From: GCA-2731375 sp964631725
GTDB lineage: Bacteria > Pseudomonadota > Alphaproteobacteria > GCA-2731375
Length of the DNA stretch: 64,000 nucleotides
Assembly (NCBI GenBank): GCA_964631725.1
Contig: CAZVYX010000012.1
Coordinates: 51,428-115,427 of the forward strand
Direction of reading: 5' to 3'
Of the stretch, positions 1 through 7,622 are shown piece after piece. Each line of letters starts with the position of its first letter. Position 1 is the stretch's first letter. Under the pieces are notes generated by a model, which was not told the DNA's origin, did no database searches, and saw only the letters and a list, made by a program, of their open reading frames with translations. Position numbers and translations under genes: made by a program.

Positions 1-1
1 C

Positions 2-58
2 GACGGGCGCATCGACATGGCCGCTGGCGGCGCGGACGGAGAGGGCCAACAGGAATGA
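2..58 (+). CDS. C-terminal end of an upstream gene (partial)
   Basis: Frame 2 is open from the window edge for 18 codons and ends at TGA 56-58. The residues are DGRIDMAAGGADGEGQQE. The stop overlaps the next start codon as ATGA, a pattern typical of translationally coupled operons. The fragment is too short to identify. Confidence 0.5.
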   Translation, partial: DGRIDMAAGGADGEGQQE

Positions 59-705
59 CGCGAATGTACATGCATGCCCGAATTCTGGCGGAACCGCGGC
101 AGTGGCGCGCCGTGGCCGATGCCTTATGCGCGGGCGGTGCGGCGCGGCTGCATGGCGCGGGTGGCGAACTGTATGGCGTCTGGCGCAGCCAGATCGGCCG
201 GCCGCGCGATGAATTGACCGTTTTGACGGTCTGGCCCGAGGGCGCGGATGGGGTAGAGGCAATGGATCTGCTGCTGGATGGCGTGGCCGATGTCGCGGGC
301 TGTGAAAGCCAGGCCATGGCGCCGACCCTGCGGCCCGAACATGCGGCTCCTCCTCGCCGCCAAGGCAACTATGCCTTCCGTTGGTTCGACCTGCCGATAG
401 GGAATTGGCCTGAATTCCTGGATCTTTGCACCGCCGCCTGGCCGGGTTTTGAATCTTCCTACGACTCCCAGGTCATCGGATTGTGGCAATGTCTCGACAG
501 TGCCCAGGGACGCTGCCGCAGCCTGTTGCTGACCCGTCGCCCCGATCTGGCCATGTGGGAACGTTCGAAGATCCCCCAGGGCGAGGCCGAGGCGGAAGTG
601 CGCCGCCAACTCTCCCGCCGTTACGACCTGTGCGACGACACCTACGTCTACACAACGACCCTGCTCAGCGCCGAAGACCGGCAAGACGACGTGCGCTGGA
701 CCTAG
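55..705 (+). CDS. Hypothetical protein, possible NIPSNAP/dimeric alpha-beta barrel type
   Basis: This is a 216-residue soluble protein with no signal peptide or membrane segment. Residues 1-95 and 105-216 look like two related halves. Each has aromatic-rich beta stretches (MYMHARILAEP, NYAFRWFDLP) followed by helical stretches containing W and F residues, which fits a duplicated ferredoxin-like barrel. That assignment is structural inference only. The ATG overlaps the stop of the preceding partial gene, and an AGGA lies just upstream. The gene converges on trpE(G), 34 bases away. I cannot assign a function. Confidence 0.75.
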   Translation: MTRMYMHARILAEPRQWRAVADALCAGGAARLHGAGGELYGVWRSQIGRPRDELTVLTVWPEGADGVEAMDLLLDGVADVAGCESQAMAPTLRPEHAAPPRRQGNYAFRWFDLPIGNWPEFLDLCTAAWPGFESSYDSQVIGLWQCLDSAQGRCRSLLLTRRPDLAMWERSKIPQGEAEAEVRRQLSRRYDLCDDTYVYTTTLLSAEDRQDDVRWT

Positions 706-739
706 TTAATGGTCACGGTTGCCTGCCTGGCCCGTGCTC

Positions 740-2923
740 TCACGCCGCCCGTTCCGCCGCGCCTTTCTCGGGCAACAGGGTCGCCAGGACATTTTCGACG
801 ATGCGCAGGCCGGCCTGGTTGTCCATGGACAGGATGCTCTCGGGGTGAAACTGCACGGCGGCGATGGGCAGGGTCTTGTGCCTGACGGCCATCACCATGT
901 CCTGTTCGTTACGGGCGATCACTTCCAGCTCGTCGGGGATTTTTTCCGAGACAGCCAACAGGGAATGATAGCCGCCGACCCGGCAATCGGGCGCGATGCC
1001 ATCGAATATGCCGCTGCCGTCGTGGCGCAGTTGCCAGTATTTGCCGTGGCGGGGTTCGTCCATCACCGTTAATTCGCCGCCAAAGGCCTCCACCGTGCCC
1101 TGCAATCCAAGGCAGATGCCGAATTGCGGGATGCCCAGCTTGGCCACGCTTTGGACCAGATCGGGCACGCCGAAATCCTTGGGCTGACCGGGTCCGGGAG
1201 AATGGATCACCAGGTCGGGCTGTTCCGCCAACGCGGCTTGGGCCGGTGCGCCATGGCGGAAGGTCTTCACATCGGCGCCGGTCTGGCGGAAATAGTCGGC
1301 CAGGGTATGGACAAAGCTGTCTTCGTTATCGACCATGACGATGGAGACATCGGTGTATTTCGGCGCGGCGGGTGCCTCGACCACTTCCGGGCCCTTGGCG
1401 CCCAGGCTTTCGACCGCCTTGAAAAAGGAGGTGGATTTGATCTGGGTCTCCATTTCCTCTTCCACCGGAACGGAATCCCAGACCAGGGTGGCGCCGACGC
1501 GGTAATCGGCGCGGCCGTTCTCCAAATGCACCGTGCGGATGGTGATGCCGGTGTTCACCGTGCCCGAGAACATCAAGGCGCCGATGGCGCCGCCGTACCA
1601 GCGCCGGGGCGAGACTTCCACGTCTTCGATAATCTCCACCGCCTTGCGCTTCGGCGCGCCGGTCAGGGTGACGGCCCACATGTGGGAGAGGAAGGCGTCG
1701 ATACCGTCGAAGCCTTCCCGCATGCGGCCTTCAACGTGGTCGACGGTATGAAACAGGCCGGCGTAGCGTTCAATGGCGCGCCGGGCCAGCAGCTTTATGG
1801 TGCCCGGCCGGCAGATCCGCGATTTGTCGTTGCGGTCCACGTCCGTGCACATGGTCAGCTCAACCTCGTCCTTCCAGGAGTTGTACAGGGCCAGAATGCG
1901 TTCGGCTTCTTCCATGGCGTTGCCGCCGCTGCGAGCGGTGCCGGAGATGGGGGAGGATTCCACTCTGTCGCCATCGACACGCACGAACATCTCGGGCGAG
2001 GCGCCGATCAGTTGCTCGTTGGCGAACTGGAAAAAGAATTCATAAGGAGAGGGGTTGATGCGTTGCATCAAACGGAACATCTCCGAGGGCGGGCCGTGAT
2101 AGGCGGTTTGATATTTCCGGCTCAACACCACTTCGAATATATCGCCCACGCGAATGCGTTCCCGGGCGCCGTCGACCTTGCCCATGTAGTCTTCCGGGCT
2201 GTGATCGGATGTTATGGCGCCATCGGATATGGCATTGGGACTGGCCGGCTGGGTCACGCCGGTGAAGGCTGTTTCGCCCTTGCCATGGGTGGAGACCGCG
2301 CGGTGGGTGAACTCGTACTCGTAGGCGAAGGCGACCTCCAGGCGGCGGTCCATCACCATGATGCGGTCGGGCAGATACAGGTGCAGCAGCTTGTCATCCT
2401 CGGTCCGGGGCATGGACAGGGGCATCTGCTCGAACTCGTAGATTAGATCGAAACCAAAGGCGCCCCACAGGCCAAGGAAATCATCGTTCATGCCGTCGAA
2501 CTCGGCCATCAGGGCCCGGATCGGCGTGAAGGTGGAGGGCTGGCGGCTGCGTTCCTCCTCGGCGAACAAGCGGTCGGGCCGGGCCACGGTCAGCACCAGG
2601 TTCTCTTCGTTTTCCGATTTCAGTTCAATATCGGGATTCTTCAGCAATAGGGGCCGCAACATGGTCAGGATTGGCACGCCGCGCGGGTTTAGGGCGGAAA
2701 GGCGGAACTGATCGGTATGGGCGACAATCTCCACCGGAGGGTCGATAAAGCCGAAATCCCAGCGCGAATAGCGGTCTTGATCCTCGACCCCAGACGAGAG
2801 AAAGGCGCCGCGGGTGCCGTTCAGGGCATCGATCAGAAAGTCGATGCCGCGCTGAAAATCGATCTTCCGGTCGGTGCGGTCGATCACGATGCCGGTGGGT
2901 GAGACAAAGGAATAATCGGTCAT
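740..2923 (-). CDS. trpE(G): Anthranilate synthase, fused TrpE-TrpG
   Basis: This 727-residue enzyme converts chorismate and glutamine to anthranilate, the first step of tryptophan synthesis. Residues about 1-505 form the TrpE chorismate-binding part, with LTMCTDVDRND near 356-366, TGAPK at 421-425 and WYGGAIG near 442-448. Residues about 526-720 form the TrpG class I glutamine amidotransferase, with the nucleophile Cys604 in GICLGLQG, SPGPGQP at 575-581 and the His693/Glu695 pair in FHPES. TrpE-TrpG fusion is known from several Alphaproteobacteria such as rhizobia and Azospirillum. I chose the ATG at 2923 because an AGGA lies about 8-12 bases upstream. An upstream in-frame start at 2983 has no ribosome site and would run into the leader region. 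The gene is monocistronic here. Confidence 0.95.
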   Translation of the reverse strand: MTDYSFVSPTGIVIDRTDRKIDFQRGIDFLIDALNGTRGAFLSSGVEDQDRYSRWDFGFIDPPVEIVAHTDQFRLSALNPRGVPILTMLRPLLLKNPDIELKSENEENLVLTVARPDRLFAEEERSRQPSTFTPIRALMAEFDGMNDDFLGLWGAFGFDLIYEFEQMPLSMPRTEDDKLLHLYLPDRIMVMDRRLEVAFAYEYEFTHRAVSTHGKGETAFTGVTQPASPNAISDGAITSDHSPEDYMGKVDGARERIRVGDIFEVVLSRKYQTAYHGPPSEMFRLMQRINPSPYEFFFQFANEQLIGASPEMFVRVDGDRVESSPISGTARSGGNAMEEAERILALYNSWKDEVELTMCTDVDRNDKSRICRPGTIKLLARRAIERYAGLFHTVDHVEGRMREGFDGIDAFLSHMWAVTLTGAPKRKAVEIIEDVEVSPRRWYGGAIGALMFSGTVNTGITIRTVHLENGRADYRVGATLVWDSVPVEEEMETQIKSTSFFKAVESLGAKGPEVVEAPAAPKYTDVSIVMVDNEDSFVHTLADYFRQTGADVKTFRHGAPAQAALAEQPDLVIHSPGPGQPKDFGVPDLVQSVAKLGIPQFGICLGLQGTVEAFGGELTVMDEPRHGKYWQLRHDGSGIFDGIAPDCRVGGYHSLLAVSEKIPDELEVIARNEQDMVMAVRHKTLPIAAVQFHPESILSMDNQAGLRIVENVLATLLPEKGAAERAA

Positions 2924-3021
2924 GACAGGGTTTCCTGCTGGCTTGTTCCGTGGCCGGGTAACCTGAATCCATAGGTCCGCCACGGCGCGAGATTATTGGT
3001 ATTGTTGAAAATCGAATTATC

Positions 3022-3042
3022 GCGGCGGAATTTGTCCGCCGC
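3022..3042 (-). terminator. Candidate trp attenuator hairpin
   Basis: There is a perfect 8-bp stem, GCGGCGGA/TCCGCCGC, with a 5-base loop. On the minus strand it is followed by an A/T-rich stretch (GATAATTCGATTTT). It lies between a short leader ORF and trpE(G). A TCCGCC copy inside the leader ORF (plus-strand GGCGGA at 3086-3091) could pair with the 5' arm and act as an antiterminator. The hairpin is visible in the sequence. Its role as an attenuator is inferred from trpE(G) control in related Alphaproteobacteria. Confidence 0.45.
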
Positions 3043-3060
3043 CCAGGCAAACGGAGAGCT

Positions 3061-3126
3061 TCACCAAAGAAAGGCGATGAACTTTGGCGGATGTTGCTCC
3101 GCGACCGATGTGCACAGGCATCTCAT
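3061..3126 (-). CDS. trpL: Possible trp leader peptide (21 aa)
   Basis: This short frame runs ATG (3126-3124) to TGA (3063-3061) and ends with Phe-Leu-Trp directly before the stop. It lies 18 bases upstream of a GC-rich hairpin that precedes trpE(G), which is the layout of a transcription-attenuation leader. The weakness is that it has only one Trp codon and no strong ribosome site, whereas known alphaproteobacterial trp leaders have two or three consecutive Trp codons. Treat it as a candidate. Confidence 0.3.
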   Translation of the reverse strand: MRCLCTSVAEQHPPKFIAFLW

Positions 3127-3269
3127 AGCGCGGGGACGCTAGCACGGCCTTGCCAATGCGTCCAGCACACTGTCAAATTTAGTCCTTGCGGCGATGATGG
3201 TAGTTTGCAACAGACGTTTCGCGGCTTGCCGAGCGGCGATTTCCATTTTGACGAGAGGAAGGCACAATC

Positions 3270-3665
3270 ATGAACCAGGACCGACGTGCCGAGCTGGCCG
3301 AATTGACGGATCGGTTTGTTGATGCATTCAACCGCCAGGATCTGGATGATGTCATGGCGTTCTTCGCCGAGGGCGCGATCTACGACGACGCCTACGGCAA
3401 CCGGCACGAGGGCAAGGCGGCGATTAGGGCCGCGTTTACGCCCGTCATGGACGGCACCATTGGCAGGATTCGTTTTGATGGCGAGGACCGCTTCATTGAT
3501 GTCGGTGCGGAATCCGGCACGGGCAAGGTGATGGATAGCTGGCTGTTGCACATGCATATTGGCGCAGGCGCGGACAAGGAAGGGACGCTGCGCGGATTGG
3601 ACCTGCTGCATTTCGATGCCGGTCAGCTGGTCAGGAAGGTTACCTACAAACGGGATCAGGTTTGA
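3270..3665 (+). CDS. SnoaL/NTF2-like protein
   Basis: This 131-residue protein has the cone-shaped NTF2/SnoaL pattern. An N-terminal helix (ELTDRFVDAFNRQDLDDVMAFF) is followed by the D-DAYG loop, the helix GKAAIRAAFTPV, and strands ending in GLDLLHFDAGQLVRKVTYKRD. Members are small polyketide-cyclase-like enzymes or ligand-binding proteins, and the substrate cannot be read from the sequence. The gene is only 21 bases ahead of the methyltransferase at 3687, so the two are probably co-transcribed. Confidence 0.85.
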   Translation: MNQDRRAELAELTDRFVDAFNRQDLDDVMAFFAEGAIYDDAYGNRHEGKAAIRAAFTPVMDGTIGRIRFDGEDRFIDVGAESGTGKVMDSWLLHMHIGAGADKEGTLRGLDLLHFDAGQLVRKVTYKRDQV

Positions 3666-3686
3666 ACCAGGCACAAGCATAAGATC

Positions 3687-5189
3687 ATGAACACGACGTC
3701 CCTGCATGGCAGCTATCAGGCCATGCCCTATCCCAGCCGGCCGGTGCCGCTGTCGCATCCCGATCATCTGTACGTGGTTGGCCGTCTGCACGGCCTGGCG
3801 CCACGCGCGGTCGAGGACGCCAGGGTGCTGGAATTGGGCTGTGGCACCGGCGGCAACCTGCTGCCCATGGCGGCATCGTTGCCTGAAGGCGAATTTGTCG
3901 GCGTCGATCTGTCCGAACGGCAGATTGATATGGCCCGGGCGGCAGCCTCGGCGGGCGGCTTGGACAATGTGGAATTCCTGGCCGGTGACGCGCTGTCGTT
4001 GCTGGCGGACGGATTGGGCCGGCCATTCGACTATATCGTTCTGCATGGCCTTTATTCCTGGGTGCCGCCGGCGGTGCAGGCGGCCCTGCTGCCAATGTGC
4101 CGCCGGCTTTTGACCGACGATGGCATCGTCTATGTCAGCTACAACACCTATCCCGGCTGGCATGGACGTGGCCTTGTGCGTGATCTGATGCTGCGCGCCG
4201 GGGCCGGGGCAGCAAGTCCGGAGGAACAGGTGGTTCGGGCGCGGGCCGCGTTGGACGATCTGATTCCGGCCTATGCCCAGTCTGACGATGCCTACGCCAA
4301 TTTGTTGGCGGAGGAAAAGGCGCGGGTCGATGACATGGAAGACTCCTTCCTGTTGCACGATCTGCTGGAAGTGGAAAATCATCCCGTCTATGTCGATGGG
4401 TTCCTGGCCCAGGCGGCAGCGGCCGGGTTGCAGTTCATCTCCGAAGGCAATGTCGCGGCCTCGCGCGAGGAGAATTTTTCGCCCGAAGCGCGGCGGCAAT
4501 TGGCCGCCATCAATGATCCCATCGCGCGCGAACAGCAGATTGATTTTCTTTTGAACCGTAGCTTCCGGCAGACTTTGCTGTGTTCGGCGGGTTCGCAGGT
4601 CCGCCGCCAGATTGCCCCCGACTGGCTGGCGGGGCTGTATTTGGCATCTCCCGTGCGGCCCATGGGTCCGGATCAGAACGGCGCCCCAGGCGAAGCCTTT
4701 TTCGCCACACCCGACGGCGGCCGTTTCGGCATGACCGCGCCCAATGCCATCGCCGCCCTGAACCATCTGGCCCTGGCCTGGCCGGATTTTCTGGCTATGG
4801 AGGACCTGGCGGCCAAGACCGGCGATGGAGCGATCGTGGCGCAATTGGTGATCGATCTGTATCCCCGCAACTGGCTGGATCTGCTGCCTCGCCCGGCGGT
4901 CTATACGACGACGCCGGGCCCGCGGCCGAAAGCAACCGCTTTGGCCCGGTGGCAGATGCGGCAAGGCGATTTCGTCACCGATCTGCGGCACCGCAACGTC
5001 ACCATCACGGATCCGTTCACCCGCCAACTGCTGCCGCTTTTGGATGGGCATACGGAGCGTGCCGCCTTGATGGCCGCCATTGCCGGTTTCGATGGCTACC
5101 AGGCCGCCCAGGTCGCCAATGACGATCCGGAGACCCTTCTGGATGCGGCCCTGCACCAGTTGGCTGAACGCTGCCTGCTTGTGGAATAG
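3687..5189 (+). CDS. SAM-dependent methyltransferase with regulatory domain
   Basis: This is a 500-residue protein. The class I methyltransferase fold is at the N-terminus, with motif I VLELGCGTGGN at about 47-57, the acidic strand-2 end FVGVDLSERQ, and motif IV FDYIVLHGLYSWVP. After residue about 210 it matches the predicted methyltransferase regulatory domain seen in this family (DDMEDSFLLHDLLE, then VYVDGFLAQAAAAGLQFI). This is followed by a winged-helix-like C-terminal part. Such proteins are thought to methylate proteins or small molecules, but the substrate is unknown. It follows the NTF2-like gene closely. Confidence 0.85.
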   Translation: MNTTSLHGSYQAMPYPSRPVPLSHPDHLYVVGRLHGLAPRAVEDARVLELGCGTGGNLLPMAASLPEGEFVGVDLSERQIDMARAAASAGGLDNVEFLAGDALSLLADGLGRPFDYIVLHGLYSWVPPAVQAALLPMCRRLLTDDGIVYVSYNTYPGWHGRGLVRDLMLRAGAGAASPEEQVVRARAALDDLIPAYAQSDDAYANLLAEEKARVDDMEDSFLLHDLLEVENHPVYVDGFLAQAAAAGLQFISEGNVAASREENFSPEARRQLAAINDPIAREQQIDFLLNRSFRQTLLCSAGSQVRRQIAPDWLAGLYLASPVRPMGPDQNGAPGEAFFATPDGGRFGMTAPNAIAALNHLALAWPDFLAMEDLAAKTGDGAIVAQLVIDLYPRNWLDLLPRPAVYTTTPGPRPKATALARWQMRQGDFVTDLRHRNVTITDPFTRQLLPLLDGHTERAALMAAIAGFDGYQAAQVANDDPETLLDAALHQLAERCLLVE

Positions 5190-5230
5190 ATGCGCCAGCG
5201 GCTACATTGCCGCGCGGAGGATACGTGAAC

Positions 5231-5776
5231 ATGAACATGGATAATGCAGCCGCCGAGCCGTCGGTGGCGGATTGGACCGACGCCAATTTCGCGGTCCTGC
5301 GCCAATGGGAGGTGCGGCAGGTTGCCTACGTGCCCGATGCCGGCCATTCCGAACTGATCCACCAATGCGATGCCGCCGATGACATGCGCCTGGTGCCCCT
5401 GACCACCGAGGAAGAGGGCATCGCCGTCCTGGCCGGTGCCTGGCTGGGCAATCAGCGTGGGGTCTTGCTGATGCAATCCTCCGGGGTGGGCAATTGCATC
5501 AATATGCTGTCGCTGGCCCGGATCTGCCGCTTTCCCTTGCTGATGCTGGTCACCATGCGGGGGCAGTGGGGCGAGTTTAATCCCTGGCAGGTGCCCATGG
5601 GGCAGCTGACGCCGAAAGTTCTGGAGGTGGCGGACTGCCTGATCTTTCCGGTCGATGATCCGGCGAACATGGGTGAGGTCACGGCGGGCGCGGCGCGCAT
5701 GGCCTTTGATGGGCCGGCCCAGGCGGCGGTGCTGATCGGCCAGTCGGTGATCGGCGCCAAGAGCTTCGGGAAGTAA
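5231..5776 (+). CDS. ThDP-dependent decarboxylase, alpha (PYR) subunit, sulfopyruvate/phosphonopyruvate decarboxylase type
   Basis: This 181-residue protein corresponds to the N-terminal pyrimidine-binding half of a thiamine-diphosphate enzyme. The cofactor-activating Glu is within TTEEEGIA (about residues 58-65), followed by the QSSGVGNCIN turn. The partner PP half is the next gene, 3 bases away, as in the two-subunit sulfopyruvate decarboxylase ComD/ComE. I chose the ATG at 5231 because GGAGG ends 10 bases before it. A GTG at 5225 would be too close, and the TTG at 5207 precedes the ribosome site. The substrate is not proven. Sulfopyruvate, phosphonopyruvate or a related 2-oxo acid is likely. 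Confidence 0.8.
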   Translation: MNMDNAAAEPSVADWTDANFAVLRQWEVRQVAYVPDAGHSELIHQCDAADDMRLVPLTTEEEGIAVLAGAWLGNQRGVLLMQSSGVGNCINMLSLARICRFPLLMLVTMRGQWGEFNPWQVPMGQLTPKVLEVADCLIFPVDDPANMGEVTAGAARMAFDGPAQAAVLIGQSVIGAKSFGK

Positions 5777-5779
5777 ATC

Positions 5780-6403
5780 ATGAGCAAAACTTTGAATGGA
5801 ACCCTGGACCGAAACCGGGCGGCGGACTATCCCTTGCTCCGGCGCGAAGTGGTGGCCGAGTTACTGGCGGACCGTGGCGATATGCTGGTGGTGGCGGGCC
5901 TGGGCGCGCCGGTCTGGGATTGCACCGCCGCCGGCGACCATCCCCTGAACTTTCCCCTGTGGGGTGCCATGGGCGGCGCGGCGGCCATGGGCCTTGGCCT
6001 GGCCATGGCGCAGCCGGAACGCCGGGTGCTGGTGATCACCGGCGATGGTGAGATGCTGATGGGCCTGGGCTCGATGACGACGATCGGTTCGCAACGGCCC
6101 GATAATCTGGCGGTAGTGGTTTGCGACAACGAACGCTACGGCGAAACCGGCATGCAACTGACCCATACCGCCGGCGGCGTCGACCTGCCGGCCATGGCCT
6201 TGGCCGCCGGCTTCGAAAGCGCCGCCAGCGTCAGCTCCGACAACGAGTTCAAGGCCGCCCTGCCGGCCATCCGCAGCGCCAAGGGCCCCGGCTTCTGGTC
6301 CATCAAGATCAGGGCCGAAGGCAACCCCATCGGCGTCATGCCGCCCAAGGACGGCGTTACCCTGAAGGACCGCTTCCGCGCCGCTTTGCTGGGCGCTGTC
6401 TGA
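5780..6403 (+). CDS. ThDP-dependent decarboxylase, beta (PP) subunit
   Basis: This 207-residue protein carries the diphosphate/Mg2+-binding half. GDGEM is at about 88-92 and the second metal ligand is in CDNERYGETG near 115-124, the classic GDG...N motif. It forms the active enzyme with the preceding subunit, with which it is surely co-translated. The N-terminal residues 17-45 (YPLLRREVVAELL) match the start of ComE-like subunits. No phosphonate or sulfonate genes are directly adjacent, so the physiological 2-oxo acid stays open. Confidence 0.82.
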   Translation: MSKTLNGTLDRNRAADYPLLRREVVAELLADRGDMLVVAGLGAPVWDCTAAGDHPLNFPLWGAMGGAAAMGLGLAMAQPERRVLVITGDGEMLMGLGSMTTIGSQRPDNLAVVVCDNERYGETGMQLTHTAGGVDLPAMALAAGFESAASVSSDNEFKAALPAIRSAKGPGFWSIKIRAEGNPIGVMPPKDGVTLKDRFRAALLGAV

Positions 6404-6479
6404 CATAGCTGGGTGCCTGCATAGCCGAGACCCAGCGCTCGATCGTTACCATGTGAAGCGGGTCTGGTAGCCGGCCAAA

Positions 6480-7619
6480 TCAGCCCCGCGAAGGCAGCAC
6501 CACCACGCCGGTGCCCTGGATCGACAACGCGTCGTCCTGTTGGATGGCCTTTTGGCTGATCTCGACACAATGGCGGCCTTGATCGTCGACGAACTTATTG
6601 CTGACCTCACCGTTGATATAGAGCACGTCGCCCTCGGGATTATGACGGCGGATACGGCAGTTGTGATGCGCCAGGAAGCCGTCATCGCCCATCCAGTTGG
6701 TCAGGTGGTGGGTCAGCCATGAATTGCGTTCCGGGCCATAGTCGTAGGCGCCCGGCGCCCCGACCTCCGTCGCGAAGTCGTTCTCCCAATGCACCCGCTC
6801 TGGACAGTCGGGAATGTTGAAACGGTTGGTGATGCCCAGGCCCGGATGTTTGTGGGTTTGCTGCCAGGCCAGCTTGTTGGCACGAATATAAAGGCCGCCC
6901 CAGCCCTGGGCATAGCAGATAAAGCCGGTGACCGTCATCGGTCCTTTCAGCATGGTGGGCAGTTTTTCGCCGACCGTCACGTCTTCGTAATAGCGGGTCT
7001 CGGCGCCCCGGATCTCTTCCTTGGCATAATGGCGGTAGATATCCACCAATTCATCATCGCTGTAAGTCAATTGGCCCTTTTTCGCGGCCTCGTACTTACT
7101 GCCTTCCTCCCGCGCCTTGTCCCGTTCGGTGCGGAAACACCAGCTATCGGCGCTGGCGATGTTGTCGCCGTCCTGATTGTAGAATTCCACATGATAAACC
7201 TGCTGGATGGCGCGGCCGGAGAACTGTGTGTCGTGGGGGATCAGGTCCTTGAGCCAGGCTTCGCAACTGATTTCATCATTGCGGCGGATCGGTTTGTGCC
7301 AGGTCCAATCAGCCCCGGCCCACATGGCATGGATGCCCGGCAGGCCGCCCACATAGCCGGAGATGATGCGGTTGGTGGCAAAGAGGAAGCTGGGCAGCGC
7401 GATCAGCCCGCCATACTGGGTCTTGGCGGCATAGTCGGGATCGCACCACAGGGGGTTGTCGTCGCCGATGCCGTTGGCGTAGTGGCGGATATTGTCCCGC
7501 GTGGCCTCGTAGCACCAGGGCTCCGGCATGCCCTCGATCTTGACGTCGATGCGCTTTTGCAAATCTTCCAGGCCGCGTTCGGTGATTTTTGGGAAGCGTC
7601 CGGCACTCTCTTCATTCAT
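6480..7619 (-). CDS. MaoC-like / FAS1-like dehydratase domain protein
   Basis: This is a 379-residue double-hotdog protein. Residues about 15-170 resemble the MaoC N-terminal (FAS1-like) dehydratase domain, with DNIRHYANGIGDDNPLWCDPDYA followed by GGLIALPSFLF. The C-terminal half (about 210-370) is the second hotdog. It probably hydrates or dehydrates an enoyl-CoA type thioester, but the exact substrate is unknown. The gene lies 3 bases downstream of the acyl-CoA ligase on the same strand, so the pair forms an operon under the operator-bearing promoter at 9202-9255. Confidence 0.85.
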   Translation of the reverse strand: MNEESAGRFPKITERGLEDLQKRIDVKIEGMPEPWCYEATRDNIRHYANGIGDDNPLWCDPDYAAKTQYGGLIALPSFLFATNRIISGYVGGLPGIHAMWAGADWTWHKPIRRNDEISCEAWLKDLIPHDTQFSGRAIQQVYHVEFYNQDGDNIASADSWCFRTERDKAREEGSKYEAAKKGQLTYSDDELVDIYRHYAKEEIRGAETRYYEDVTVGEKLPTMLKGPMTVTGFICYAQGWGGLYIRANKLAWQQTHKHPGLGITNRFNIPDCPERVHWENDFATEVGAPGAYDYGPERNSWLTHHLTNWMGDDGFLAHHNCRIRRHNPEGDVLYINGEVSNKFVDDQGRHCVEISQKAIQQDDALSIQGTGVVVLPSRG

Positions 7620-7622
7620 GAT

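Larger units (their letters stand above)
2924..3269. other. Divergent intergenic region, trpE(G) leader and NTF2-like promoter side
   Basis: These 346 bases separate trpE(G) on the minus strand from the NTF2-like gene on the plus strand. On the minus strand they hold a possible 21-codon leader ORF (3061-3126) followed by a strong hairpin (3022-3042). On the plus side, an AGAGGAAGG ribosome site lies just before 3270. I see no convincing sigma-70 promoter by eye. Confidence 0.5.

Noticed and set aside
1124..2446. Long plus-strand frame across trpE(G)
   Set aside because: It is the antisense of a well-supported gene, with no domain of its own.
3123..5156. Very long open frame on the minus strand opposite the methyltransferase
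   Set aside because: It has no recognisable domain, with His/Gln/Arg-rich composition typical of the antisense of a G+C-rich gene. The plus-strand frame has clear methyltransferase motifs.
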